From positions 1,839 through 33,253 of the forward strand of contig JAGREZ010000045.1 of the NCBI GenBank assembly GCA_020446285.1: a stretch of DNA of 31,415 bases, written 5' to 3'. Made by a program: the position numbers and the translations under genes. Of this stretch, positions 7,700-15,376 are shown piece by piece. Within the stretch, counting starts at the first letter, position 1; each line of letters opens with the position of its first letter. Under the pieces are notes generated by a model. That model was not told where the DNA came from. It did no database searches and was given only the letters and a program-made list of their open reading frames with translations. The DNA comes from Geminicoccaceae bacterium (GTDB lineage Bacteria; Pseudomonadota; Alphaproteobacteria; Geminicoccales; Geminicoccaceae).

Positions 7700-9625
7700 T
7701 CAGCCGCCGACGATGAAGTCCGGTTTCAGGGGTGTTTCGAGGGTTGCGACATCCGCCGAGGGGACATTGCGGAGGAGCAGTTTCTGTCGTCCCTGATGGA
7801 GCTGGTAGGCGAGGCTCTGGGCGGTCTTGGGTTGTCGGGCGACTTGCAACCAGTCCTCGAAATCAACGACCAGCAATTGTGCCTGAAGTGAGCTCTGGGC
7901 AATTCCGCGAAGTCGTGTCGCGTCGAAACTTGCCGCCCTGAGCGCCGAGTAGGGAGCGGCAACCATGATGGCCTGGGCGATGCGACCCTCATAGGTCGAG
8001 TGATCGAAATCGGTGATGTTGAGGATCAACTGCCTTCGGGTGAGGTGGGCGTGGGTCTGCAACAGTGCGAGGATCGGATCCCGGGCCGGCGAACGCGCGA
8101 GGCTCGAGAGCGATATGTCGAGGATCACCTGCGTTCCCGGCTGCAGCGTTCCGATCGAGAGATCATCGATCACGATCTCGAGCATGTGCTGATCGATCCG
8201 GCGCATGACCAGCTCGGTCGGCATCGAACCGTGCACCATCGCGTTGATGGCTTCCATGCCGGCGGAATTCGGTGTGGCATAGACGAGGTTCGTGGGCGAG
8301 GTGTCACCCAATCCCACCGGCCGATAGCGGATGCCGACGCGTGGCAGATTGTCGTTGAGCATCCGCTCCGATGTATTGCGCACCGCCGCCTTGCGCTCCT
8401 GCAGGACCGCCGTGATCAGATCCGGGGCGTTTCGGGAGACGAATTCCACCTTTCTCTGGGGCCGCAGGCGGGATGGCGTTGCCGGGGGCTCCTGCGCTCC
8501 TGCCCGCCGCTCCGGCATTTTCGGCGGCGCCGGTGCGCCCGTATCGCCGAAGAGACGATCCATCACCTTGAGTGTGATCTCGCGTGTTTTCCTGTCGGCT
8601 TCCTCGCGCTTCATTCCAAGCCAGGCAATCAGATAGTCACCGCTCGGGAGCTGGACAAAGCTGTCATGTGCGCGAAGGGAATTGCGCATGATTGTCTGGA
8701 AAGTCTGGTGAACCGTCCCCTCGAGCCTCGCGAACCTGTCGCCCATGCGCGTCCGGACCTCGGCGATGGCGATGCTGCTCAGGGAGCCCGATACCGGCGT
8801 GCCGTTGATCATTCCCGACTTGAGCTGCCCGAGAAGACCGGCTCTCTCGTTGCAGCTGCTGACGGTTGGCGTTGTTAGTCTCAGGAGCCAGACAGGATCG
8901 TCGATGCCCGAGGGAAGTGGCGAGATCTCCGCACCGACCTCGAGCGCACTCCCCTTGACGAAGATCGAGAGTTCCTCGTTTTCGACAACGCAACGGCCAC
9001 TCTCGACATCAAACATCAACTCCTCGTCCTCGGTGAAGGCTAGGCTGTCGATATCCTTGCCGACCAGTTCGCCCGCCGGCTGGTCGAACTGGTCGGCAAA
9101 GGCAGTCGAGCACCGACGGATGACGCCCGCAGGACCGACGATCGCAAGCGGTCGCTGCGATTGCTGGATCAGCATGCCGACAACCTGTTCGGAGTTGCGG
9201 CGGGCCTGGAGCATGCGCAGCGATGTCGAGGCACTCGTCAGCCGTTGCACGACATCGGAGGTGAGCCGCGGCAGGATCTCGATGATCGCGGGATGATCGT
9301 TGAATGCGTCGCGAATGCCCTTTTCGCGGACCAGTTCGAGTGCCTGGCTATTGCGGCTGAGTGCCAGTATCGGTCGTCCCATGGCAGCCTCCATGAGGAA
9401 GGCTGCCTGTTTTTCGGCCTTTTCCGGGATGACCGAGAGAATGGCGACGATGACGGCAAGCGGCCGCGTGAGAAATTCGGGGAGCAACGTTTCGAGTTTC
9501 GAGCTTGCGATCGGCGTGGTAGCGAGGTCGCGCTCGAACATCTTCGTTATGTCCGCGAGCCGGCTTGCCGGGGCATAGACAAACACATCGAACTGCGCTC
9601 CCTCGAAGGAGAGGGAATGGGACAT
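7700..9625 (-). CDS. PAS-containing sensory protein with degenerate GGDEF- and EAL-like regions
   Basis: This 641-residue soluble protein appears to have four parts. Residues 1-125 resemble a divergent receiver-like alpha/beta fold. Residues about 155-252 look like a PAS domain (RPLAIVGPAGVIRRCSTAFA, then a beta-rich half). Residues about 283-360 are laid out like a GGDEF domain, but LPSGDYLIAW replaces the GG(D/E)EF loop. Residues about 400-641 follow the order of an EAL domain (YRPVG, VILDISLSSL, LILNITDF) but lack the Glu-Ala-Leu and DDFG catalytic signatures. These matches are by pattern and order and are inferred. If right, it would be a non-catalytic c-di-GMP-type sensor or effector. 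The ATG at 9625 has only a weak ribosome site. It is convergent with tRNA-Leu and monocistronic. Confidence 0.72.
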   Translation of the reverse strand: MSHSLSFEGAQFDVFVYAPASRLADITKMFERDLATTPIASSKLETLLPEFLTRPLAVIVAILSVIPEKAEKQAAFLMEAAMGRPILALSRNSQALELVREKGIRDAFNDHPAIIEILPRLTSDVVQRLTSASTSLRMLQARRNSEQVVGMLIQQSQRPLAIVGPAGVIRRCSTAFADQFDQPAGELVGKDIDSLAFTEDEELMFDVESGRCVVENEELSIFVKGSALEVGAEISPLPSGIDDPVWLLRLTTPTVSSCNERAGLLGQLKSGMINGTPVSGSLSSIAIAEVRTRMGDRFARLEGTVHQTFQTIMRNSLRAHDSFVQLPSGDYLIAWLGMKREEADRKTREITLKVMDRLFGDTGAPAPPKMPERRAGAQEPPATPSRLRPQRKVEFVSRNAPDLITAVLQERKAAVRNTSERMLNDNLPRVGIRYRPVGLGDTSPTNLVYATPNSAGMEAINAMVHGSMPTELVMRRIDQHMLEIVIDDLSIGTLQPGTQVILDISLSSLARSPARDPILALLQTHAHLTRRQLILNITDFDHSTYEGRIAQAIMVAAPYSALRAASFDATRLRGIAQSSLQAQLLVVDFEDWLQVARQPKTAQSLAYQLHQGRQKLLLRNVPSADVATLETPLKPDFIVGG

Positions 9626-10026
9626 GAGGGCTCTGGCTTTCGGCAGGGTGAGGGCCGTTTCGATGTATCATCGCATCCAAATGCAAACGAAAGGTTAATT
9701 TTCCAGAAATCGACTGATGCAATAGTAGTTATTGATATCAAGCTGTTTTCGAAATATGGAAATTTTACTGTGTATATATATTTTATTTTACGATTTGAGG
9801 ATCTTTTTTGACGAATGTTCTTTACATGATTTGTGGTGTAATGTCAGGCCACGCATGCCATGTTCGTCGGGGCCGCATACCGGTACGGTTCTCGACTCGG
9901 CGAGCGGCGGGATTGATCCTGCTCATTGCGTGCGTATCTGTTGATGGCAATCTCGCAACAGACATGGTCGAAGGGCTGGAATGACAGCGGCCGGATCATG
10001 CCCGGATCCATTGGAGGATGAAAACG
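9626..10026. other. Intergenic region with AT-rich core, no gene seen
   Basis: These 401 bases separate the minus-strand PAS gene from the plus-strand AhpD-like gene, so they should hold two divergent promoters. About 9690-9845 is strikingly AT-rich against the surrounding GC-rich DNA, with a TATATATATTTTATTTTA run near 9774-9791. The 10-base palindrome TTGATATCAA lies at 9732-9741. I could not find a -35/-10 pair with good spacing on either strand, and the short open frames inside do not look coding. Confidence 0.6.
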
Positions 10027-10368
10027 ATGACCGACTATCTCGCTCTCGAAAAGGACTATGTCGCGCGTTCCGGAAGACTTGGCCGTGATGGTGGCGAAGT
10101 CATGAAGGCCTTTCGCGCGCTCGTTCGCGCAGCCGGCGGTGATACTGCCATTTCGCACAAGACCAAGGAACTGATTGCGCTTGCGATCGGCGTCGCCATA
10201 CGCTGCGAGGGATGCATCGTGTTTCACACGCGCGCCTGTATCAAGGCGGGCGTGAGCCGCGAGGAACTGCTCGACATGCTCGGTATTGCCGTCGAGATGG
10301 GGGGTGGTCCGAGTTCGGTTTACGGTGCTCAGGCGCTCGAATGTTTCGACCAGATGACAGCCGCCTGA
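10027..10368 (+). CDS. AhpD-like carboxymuconolactone decarboxylase family protein
   Basis: This is a 113-residue small all-helical protein of the CMD/AhpD superfamily, whose members act as thiol-dependent peroxidases or decarboxylases. The redox signature is CEGCIVFH (Cys60, Cys63, His67), with Glu48 in KTKELIALAI completing the AhpD-type proton-relay set. The GGAGG at 10013-10017 touches an ATG at 10018 but is 9 bases from the ATG at 10027, so 10027 is the better start. The next gene, a MarR regulator, is convergent 54 bases downstream. A role in peroxide or electrophile defence fits the motif and the MarR neighbour but is inferred. Confidence 0.88.
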   Translation: MTDYLALEKDYVARSGRLGRDGGEVMKAFRALVRAAGGDTAISHKTKELIALAIGVAIRCEGCIVFHTRACIKAGVSREELLDMLGIAVEMGGGPSSVYGAQALECFDQMTAA

Positions 10369-10422
10369 CAGTTTTCGATCAGGATTGACAGGCGGCGGAG
10401 CTGCGAAAATATGTGAACAGTC

Positions 10423-10869
10423 TCATGTGTCCCCGATTCCGAGTTTCCGTTCGAGGCGGTCGAGCAGGAGCTGCAGTGAACGGCGATCCCCGATTTCGAG
10501 TCCTTCAAGAAAGCACTGCTCGAAATCCAGAACGACCGGGGCGAGTTCGGCGAAAATGCGTTCTCCCTCGGCAGTCAGCTGCAAGGGCGCTTCGCGGCGG
10601 TCGAGATCGTTGGACGAACGTTCGACCAGGCCACGCGCGATCAGCCTCGACACCGCGCGGCTCACGCTGGATTTGTGCATGCGGGTATGGTTGGCGATAT
10701 CCTGGGCGCGGGCATTGCGGCCATCGCCGAGTGTGACGATCACCCGCCATTGCGGAATGTCGATGCCGAAACGCTCGCCATAGACGAAGGAGAGCCGGCG
10801 GCTGATTTCGCCAGCCAGGCGGTTCAGCCTGAATGGAACGAAATGTTCGAGATCGAGAAGGCGGGACAA
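10423..10869 (-). CDS. MarR family transcriptional regulator
   Basis: This 148-residue protein is a winged-helix dimer of the MarR type. Residues about 40-100 hold the DNA-binding part: a helix-turn-helix (AQDIANHTRMHKSSVSRAVS), then the wing, with the conserved DRREAPLQLT corresponding to the family's DRR...LT signature. MarR proteins usually repress nearby genes until a phenolic ligand or oxidant binds. The start is a TTG with a weak ribosome site; no ATG gives a better N-terminus. It lies 67 bases downstream of the Lrp-type gene on the same strand and may be co-transcribed with it. It is convergent with the AhpD-like gene, so its target is not obvious from position. Confidence 0.9.
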   Translation of the reverse strand: MSRLLDLEHFVPFRLNRLAGEISRRLSFVYGERFGIDIPQWRVIVTLGDGRNARAQDIANHTRMHKSSVSRAVSRLIARGLVERSSNDLDRREAPLQLTAEGERIFAELAPVVLDFEQCFLEGLEIGDRRSLQLLLDRLERKLGIGDT

Positions 10870-10936
10870 GGCCGTATCCGTTGCAGATTGAAGGAGAGAT
10901 CGCCGGCGCGGCCGGCACCTCGAAGGCTAGACTCTT

Positions 10937-11407
10937 TCACCGCTCGTGCAAGCGGAGGCCGCGCGCGGGCAACACCGTGCGGAGTGCGAAAATCGACCGT
11001 ATCCGGGCTATTCCGGGAAGGCGGGTCAGCTGCTGCCTGTGGATGCGCTCATAGTCACCGGGTCCGCCGGCGGCGATCCGGACAAGGAAATCGGCCTCGC
11101 CGGCCATCAGGTGGCATTCGAGCACGTCACTGCAATCACGCACCGCCCGCTCGAAATGATCGAGGGCTTCCTCGGACTGGCTTGCAAGTGTGATCTCGAC
11201 AAAAATCGTCGTCGGGCGGCCGACGGCCGACTGGTCGAGCATGGCACGATAGCTCCCGATCACACCGCTTTCTTCCAGCCGCTTCACGCGCCTGTGACAG
11301 GCAGATGCGGACAGGCCGGCCCTTTCGGCCAGTTCGGCATTGGTCATGCGCCCGTCATCCTGCAGGAGTTCGAGCAGACGCCTGTCCGCATCGTCCAGTT
11401 CGACCAT
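10937..11407 (-). CDS. Lrp/AsnC family transcriptional regulator, probable ald regulator
   Basis: This 156-residue regulator has an N-terminal helix-turn-helix (NAELAERAGLSASACHRRVK) and a C-terminal RAM effector-binding domain (DVLECHLMAGEADFLVRI, with the typical GD/ED turn). Lrp/AsnC proteins sense amino acids as octamers. It is divergent from alanine dehydrogenase, the classical arrangement in which it controls ald in response to alanine or leucine; that role is inferred from position. The start at 11407 (MVELDDADRR) matches the family N-terminus and has GGAG 10 bases upstream. A longer in-frame start would run into the palindromes proposed as operators. Confidence 0.93.
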   Translation of the reverse strand: MVELDDADRRLLELLQDDGRMTNAELAERAGLSASACHRRVKRLEESGVIGSYRAMLDQSAVGRPTTIFVEITLASQSEEALDHFERAVRDCSDVLECHLMAGEADFLVRIAAGGPGDYERIHRQQLTRLPGIARIRSIFALRTVLPARGLRLHER

Positions 11408-11434
11408 TTGGTAGATTCTCCGCCCGTGCCCTGA

Positions 11435-11485
11435 TCTTGCGCAAGAATATTCAACATATCTTCTCGGATGCAATCAATTTTGCAA
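11435..11485. promoter_or_regulatory. Candidate Lrp-type operators between lrp and ald
   Basis: A perfect 12-base palindrome, TCTTGCGCAAGA, lies at 11435-11446. The adjacent GAATATTC (11445-11452) is also a palindrome. A second inverted repeat, TGCAA-6-TTGCA, spans 11469-11484. The centres of the first and last are 36 bases apart, and the two share TTGC/GCAA half-sites. TTGCAA at 11480 with GATAAA at 11505 could be the ald promoter, but the 19-base spacing is poor. Confidence 0.5.
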
Positions 11486-11546
11486 GGACATTTCCATTGA
11501 GCGTGATAAAAACGTGTCGTTGGTCAGGCAAGAGGGAACTGAGAAC

Positions 11547-12668
11547 ATGCTTGTCGGCGTGCCGAAAGAAATCAAGAATCATGAATATCGCGTCGGGCTC
11601 ACTCCCGACAGCGTGCGCGAGATGGTCGCCCATGGCCACAAGGTCATCGTCGAAACCTCCGCCGGTGCCGGTATAGGTTCGTCGGATGCGGATTATACCG
11701 ATGCGGGTGCGGAAATCGTCGGTGCCGCATCGGACGTGTTCGCGCGGGCGGATATGGTCGTGAAGGTCAAGGAGCCGCAGGCCGTCGAGCGCAAGATGCT
11801 CCGCGAGGGCCAGCTTCTGTTCACCTATCTGCATCTCGCTCCCGATCCCGAGCAGACGAAGGACCTTGTCGATAGCGGCGCTGTATGCGTCGCCTATGAA
11901 ACCGTGACCTCGCCCACCGGCGGTCTGCCGCTTCTGGCGCCGATGTCGCAGGTGGCCGGTCGCCTGTCGATCCAGGCCGGTGCGCACTGTCTCGAAAAGG
12001 CGCATGGCGGCAAGGGTATGCTGATCGGCGGCGTTCCCGGCGTGGAATCGGCCAATGTGGTGGTGATCGGCGGCGGCGTGGTCGGCGAGAACGCGATCAT
12101 CATGGCGCTCGGAATGCGTGCCAACGTCACGGTTCTCGACCGCAATGTCGATGTCCTGGGCGGCCTCGCGAGGCGGTATGCCGAGCAGGGACTCAATACC
12201 GTCTATTCCAACCGCGCCACCCTCGAACGCTATGTGCTCGGTGCCGATCTCGTGGTCGGCGCGGTGCTCGTTCCGGGTGCCGGGGCTCCGAAGATTGTCA
12301 CGCGCCAGCATGTCCGCGACATGCAGCCCGGTTCGGTCCTCGTCGATGTCGCGATCGACCAGGGGGGGTGTTTCGAGACGAGCAAGCCGACCACCCATGC
12401 CGATCCGACCTATGTCATCGACGATGTGGTCCATTATTGCGTGGCGAACATGCCGGGTGCGGTGCCGCGTACCTCGACCATGGCGCTCAACAATGTCACG
12501 CTCCCCTATGCGCTCGCCCTCGCCGACAAGGGGTACAAGGCAGCGCTTTCCGAAAATCCGCATTTCATGAACGGTCTCAATGTCGCCGGTGGCAAGGTAA
12601 CCTACCGGGCCGTGGCCGAAGCGCTCGGATACGATTTCGTCGATCCGCGCACCGTGCTCGGTGGCTGA
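11547..12668 (+). CDS. ald: Alanine dehydrogenase
   Basis: This enzyme interconverts L-alanine with pyruvate and ammonia using NAD(H), which lets cells use alanine as carbon and nitrogen source. The 373-residue length is standard. The N-terminus [20 protein letters not shown] is diagnostic. The catalytic lysine lies in VVKVKEP (Lys75) and the catalytic histidine in TYLHLAP (His96). The NAD-binding Gly motif [11 protein letters not shown] comes around residue 175. The ATG at 11547 gives the family N-terminus; an upstream in-frame ATG would add 11 unconserved residues. It is divergent from an Lrp/AsnC gene and followed by usp and an alanine symporter. Confidence 0.97.
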   Translation: MLVGVPKEIKNHEYRVGLTPDSVREMVAHGHKVIVETSAGAGIGSSDADYTDAGAEIVGAASDVFARADMVVKVKEPQAVERKMLREGQLLFTYLHLAPDPEQTKDLVDSGAVCVAYETVTSPTGGLPLLAPMSQVAGRLSIQAGAHCLEKAHGGKGMLIGGVPGVESANVVVIGGGVVGENAIIMALGMRANVTVLDRNVDVLGGLARRYAEQGLNTVYSNRATLERYVLGADLVVGAVLVPGAGAPKIVTRQHVRDMQPGSVLVDVAIDQGGCFETSKPTTHADPTYVIDDVVHYCVANMPGAVPRTSTMALNNVTLPYALALADKGYKAALSENPHFMNGLNVAGGKVTYRAVAEALGYDFVDPRTVLGG

Positions 12669-12693
12669 CGGTCACGGGCGACTCCATTTGACG

Positions 12694-12725
12694 CCGCCCG
12701 GGAAGCTCTGACGAGTCCCGGGCGG
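12694..12725 (+). terminator. Strong hairpin downstream of ald (no U tract)
   Basis: CCGCCCGGGA (12694-12703) pairs perfectly with TCCCGGGCGG (12716-12725) around a 12-base loop. No T run follows, so it may be a partial terminator, an RNA-stability element or a processing site between ald and usp rather than a full intrinsic terminator. Confidence 0.45.
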
Positions 12726-12814
12726 GACGGGGCGGGTCGAATCAGTCGAGGATGCGCACCGGATGAAGGCGCATACTCGCTTCCAGAAGAAGATCCACAA
12801 CAAGGAGGTCCATC

Positions 12815-13249
12815 ATGTCTGCCATATTCGTCGTCGGCTATGCCGAAGGAGAGGATTCCGAAAGGGCGCTGAACTTCGCGCTCGAACGCGCGAGGAAGGG
12901 AGACGCGGAAATCCGTCTCGTCTTCGTGCTCGAATGGTCGCCCTACAGCTTCCTGACGCCCGACGAACTCGAAACCCGTCACAAACGGCGCAACGAGGAA
13001 CTCGCGCGCGCCACGGCGGTTGTCGAACCCGTTGCGAAGAAGGCCACGGAGGCCGGGGTGAAAACCGAGACCATCGTGCGTTACGGTCATGCCGCCGAAG
13101 TCCTGTGCGAAGTCGCAAGGGAAACAGGCGCGGTTCAGGTGTTCGTGGGGCGCGGCGGAAGCTCGTCCAACCTCGCGACGCGCCTTTTCGGCTCCGTTTC
13201 GGGCGCGCTCGTTCAGGCATCGCCGGTACCGGTGACGGTCGTTCCCTGA
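12815..13249 (+). CDS. Universal stress protein, UspA family
   Basis: This 144-residue protein is a single Usp domain with the Rossmann-like alpha/beta fold. It begins MSAIFVVGYAEGEDSERALN and ends with the nucleotide-binding signature GRGGSSSNLATRLFGSVS, which fits the G-2X-G-9X-G(S/T) ATP-binding pattern of the ATP-binding subclass. A strong AAGGAGG site (12802-12808) precedes the ATG. It sits between alanine dehydrogenase and the alanine symporter, bounded on both sides by hairpins, so it may be co-regulated with alanine use or tuned separately by RNA structure. Its direct partner is unknown. Confidence 0.92.
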   Translation: MSAIFVVGYAEGEDSERALNFALERARKGDAEIRLVFVLEWSPYSFLTPDELETRHKRRNEELARATAVVEPVAKKATEAGVKTETIVRYGHAAEVLCEVARETGAVQVFVGRGGSSSNLATRLFGSVSGALVQASPVPVTVVP

Positions 13250-13250
13250 A

Positions 13251-13270
13251 GAATCCGGTTCCACGGATTC
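13251..13270 (+). repeat. Short intergenic hairpin between usp and symporter
   Basis: GAATCCG (13251-13257) pairs with CGGATTC (13264-13270) around a 6-base loop, starting two bases after the usp stop codon. No T run follows. It may protect the usp 3' end or mark an RNA processing site. Confidence 0.4.
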
Positions 13271-13304
13271 CAGGCCATCACAATAAACTTTGAGGGAGAG
13301 CCTC

Positions 13305-14894
13305 ATGAGCTCTGTATTCAGGCGTGGACATGACGCCTTGTTCCAGGTCACCGTGGCGCTTGCGCTGCTTTTCGCTCCTGCCCTGGCCATGGCGCAGGAA
13401 CAGGCTGCGGACGCCGCGGCACCTGCGGGCATGGATGAGCAGATCAACCAGATGTTCGCCGATTCAACCGGCTGGTTCGTCACCTTCATCTTCAGTCCAT
13501 TTCCGGGCACGAGCTTTCCCTGGATCGTCGCCTGGCTCGTCGTCGCCGCGACGGTGTTCACCGTCTATTTCGGCCTGATCCAGTTTCGCGCCTTTCCCCA
13601 TTCGATCGCGCTCGTGAAGGGTGACTACTCGGATCCCAACGATGCGGGCGAGGTCAGTCACTTCCAGGCTCTCGCAACGGCCCTGTCCGGCACGGTCGGT
13701 CTCGGCAACATCGCCGGCGTGGCGGTTGCTGTCGGCATCGGAGGACCGGGTGCGACCTTCTGGATGATCCTTGCCGGTCTCTTGGGCATGGCGTCGAAGT
13801 TCACCGAATGCACGCTCGGTGTGAAATACCGCAATGAGTATGAGGACGGTACGGTCTCGGGCGGCCCGATGTACTACCTCACCAAGGGCTTCGCGGCGCG
13901 CGGCCTGTTCGGCGGCCGGTTCCTTGCGATCCTGTTCAGTATCTTCTGCATTCTGGGTGCGTTCGGCGGTGGCAACATGTTCCAAGCCAACCAGGCGCAT
14001 CAGCAGATTGCCGGCATCGTCGGCGACTATCCGGGCTGGATCACCGGTGTCGTGTTCGCTGTCATCGTTTTCGCCGTCATCGTCGGCGGCCTCAAGTCCA
14101 TCGCCAGTGTCACCGAAAAGATCGTGCCGTTCATGGGCGTCATGTATGTCGGCGCGGCACTCATCATCATCCTGATGAATGCCGACAAGATCGGCTGGGC
14201 GTTCGGTCAGATCATCGACGGTGCATTCACCGGCCTTGGCGTCGCCGGCGGCCTCGTCGGAGCGCTCATTCAGGGCTTCAGGCGTGCTGCCTTCTCGAAC
14301 GAGGCGGGCGTCGGTTCAGCCGCCATCGCACACTCGGCGGTGCGTACCAAGGAACCGATCACCGAAGGTTTCGTCTCCCTGCTCGAGCCCTTCATCGATA
14401 CGGTGATCATCTGCACCATGACTGCACTCGTCATCATCATCACCGGTCAACTGGCGATGGATGCCGAAACGGGTCTCTACATCGTCGGTGAGAATGGCGC
14501 CATCCAGACCGTCACCGGTGCTTCCGGCGTCGGCCTGACCTCGGCGGCCTTCGAGAGCGCGTTCAGCTGGTTCCCCTACATTCTCGCGATCGCGGTGATC
14601 CTCTTTGCCTTCTCGACGATGATCTCCTGGTCCTATTACGGTCTCAAGGCCTGGACCTATCTCTTTGGCGAAGGCAAGTTCACCGAAATCGTGTTCAAGG
14701 TGATCTTCTGCATCTTCGTCGTCATCGGTGCCGCCGCCAATCTCGGCCCGGTCATCGACTTCTCCGATGCAGCCATCTTCGCCATGGCGGTCGTCAACAT
14801 CTTCGGGCTCTATTTCCTGATGCCGATCGTCAAGGAAGAGCTCAACAGCTATCTGTCGAGGCTGAAGTCCGGAGAAATCAGGAAGTTCCACTGA
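13305..14894 (+). CDS. Sodium:alanine/glycine symporter (AGCS family)
   Basis: This 529-residue inner-membrane carrier takes up alanine or glycine with sodium. Family hallmarks are visible: GTVGLGNIAGVAVAVGIGGP near residues 133-152 and GFRRAAFSNEAGVGSAAIAH in the middle, with about ten or eleven membrane segments overall. The N-terminus carries a signal-peptide-like stretch ending in ALAMAQ, then an acidic Ala-rich segment; such extensions occur in some proteobacterial AGCS carriers. The ATG at 13305 has GAGGGAGAG upstream and is preferred over the in-frame TTG at 13290. With ald it forms an alanine import and deamination module. Two hairpins after the stop end the unit. Confidence 0.95.
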   Translation: MSSVFRRGHDALFQVTVALALLFAPALAMAQEQAADAAAPAGMDEQINQMFADSTGWFVTFIFSPFPGTSFPWIVAWLVVAATVFTVYFGLIQFRAFPHSIALVKGDYSDPNDAGEVSHFQALATALSGTVGLGNIAGVAVAVGIGGPGATFWMILAGLLGMASKFTECTLGVKYRNEYEDGTVSGGPMYYLTKGFAARGLFGGRFLAILFSIFCILGAFGGGNMFQANQAHQQIAGIVGDYPGWITGVVFAVIVFAVIVGGLKSIASVTEKIVPFMGVMYVGAALIIILMNADKIGWAFGQIIDGAFTGLGVAGGLVGALIQGFRRAAFSNEAGVGSAAIAHSAVRTKEPITEGFVSLLEPFIDTVIICTMTALVIIITGQLAMDAETGLYIVGENGAIQTVTGASGVGLTSAAFESAFSWFPYILAIAVILFAFSTMISWSYYGLKAWTYLFGEGKFTEIVFKVIFCIFVVIGAAANLGPVIDFSDAAIFAMAVVNIFGLYFLMPIVKEELNSYLSRLKSGEIRKFH

Positions 14895-14912
14895 TATAAA
14901 ACACAAATAATG

Positions 14913-14941
14913 CCATCGCCCGGACAGTTCGGGTGATGGCT
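14913..14941 (+). terminator. Hairpin after the symporter gene
   Basis: GCCATCGCCCG (14913-14923) pairs with CGGGTGATGGC (14931-14941) as an 11-base-pair stem with one G-U pair and a 7-base loop. It begins 18 bases after the stop. The following bases (TCGTTA) are not a U tract, so it may stabilise the 3' end or act with the next hairpin. Confidence 0.6.
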
Positions 14942-14952
14942 CGTTACCCTGA

Positions 14953-14989
14953 ACCGGCGGAACCTTGCCTGAGGATCTGCCGGTTTTTC
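14953..14989 (+). terminator. Rho-independent terminator
   Basis: AACCGGC (14953-14959) pairs with GCCGGTT (14980-14986), and the run continues as TTT, then CTT, at 14987-14992. The 20-base loop can form a small inner CCT/AGG pairing. This is the classical terminator form and ends the ald-usp-symporter unit. Confidence 0.75.
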
Positions 14990-15153
14990 TTATATGCGAG
15001 CTGATCCGGTTCGGATCTGTAGAAATTTTCTTGCCAGCAAGCGTCCGGTCCCGCACATTGTTAGACGTCGAAAGTCATGTGAAACCGGGTATGAGGATCG
15101 GGTGGTCGCAGGAGCATCCGTCCACCCGTCAGGATCAAGGGAAGGGGCGCGAA

Positions 15154-15336
15154 GTGGGGATCGAAGTGGGTGGAATTCTCGGGCTTGTCATTCTTATCGC
15201 CGATATCTGGGCAATCGTGAATATCTTCGGAAGCAGCGCGTCGGTCGGCAGCAAGGTGTTGTGGATCGTTATCGTCCTCGTTCTGCCTGTCATTGGGCTG
15301 ATCCTCTGGTGGCTCATGGGGCCCCGCTCGCGGTAG
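15154..15336 (+). CDS. Small PLDc_N-domain membrane protein
   Basis: This 60-residue protein has two membrane helices (about residues 6-25 and 35-55) and matches the PLDc_N (phospholipase D nuclease N-terminal) domain pattern, ending in LWIVIVLVLPVIGLILWWL then MGPRSR. In cardiolipin synthases this segment is the N-terminal membrane hairpin; here it stands alone with no catalytic HKD domain. The GTG at 15154 is preceded by AAGGGAAGGGG. Longer in-frame starts would read through the upstream terminator and are rejected. It is convergent with RNase J 40 bases away. Stand-alone proteins of this type are common and mostly uncharacterised. Confidence 0.82.
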   Translation: MGIEVGGILGLVILIADIWAIVNIFGSSASVGSKVLWIVIVLVLPVIGLILWWLMGPRSR

Positions 15337-15376
15337 GCTTCGCCGTCAATTGCGAGAGATGTGCCGGCAGGAAGGG

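Noticed and set aside
14965..15153. Longer N-terminus for the small PLDc_N protein
   Set aside because: It would begin inside the upstream terminator and adds residues with no likeness to the family. The GTG at 15154 has a good ribosome site.
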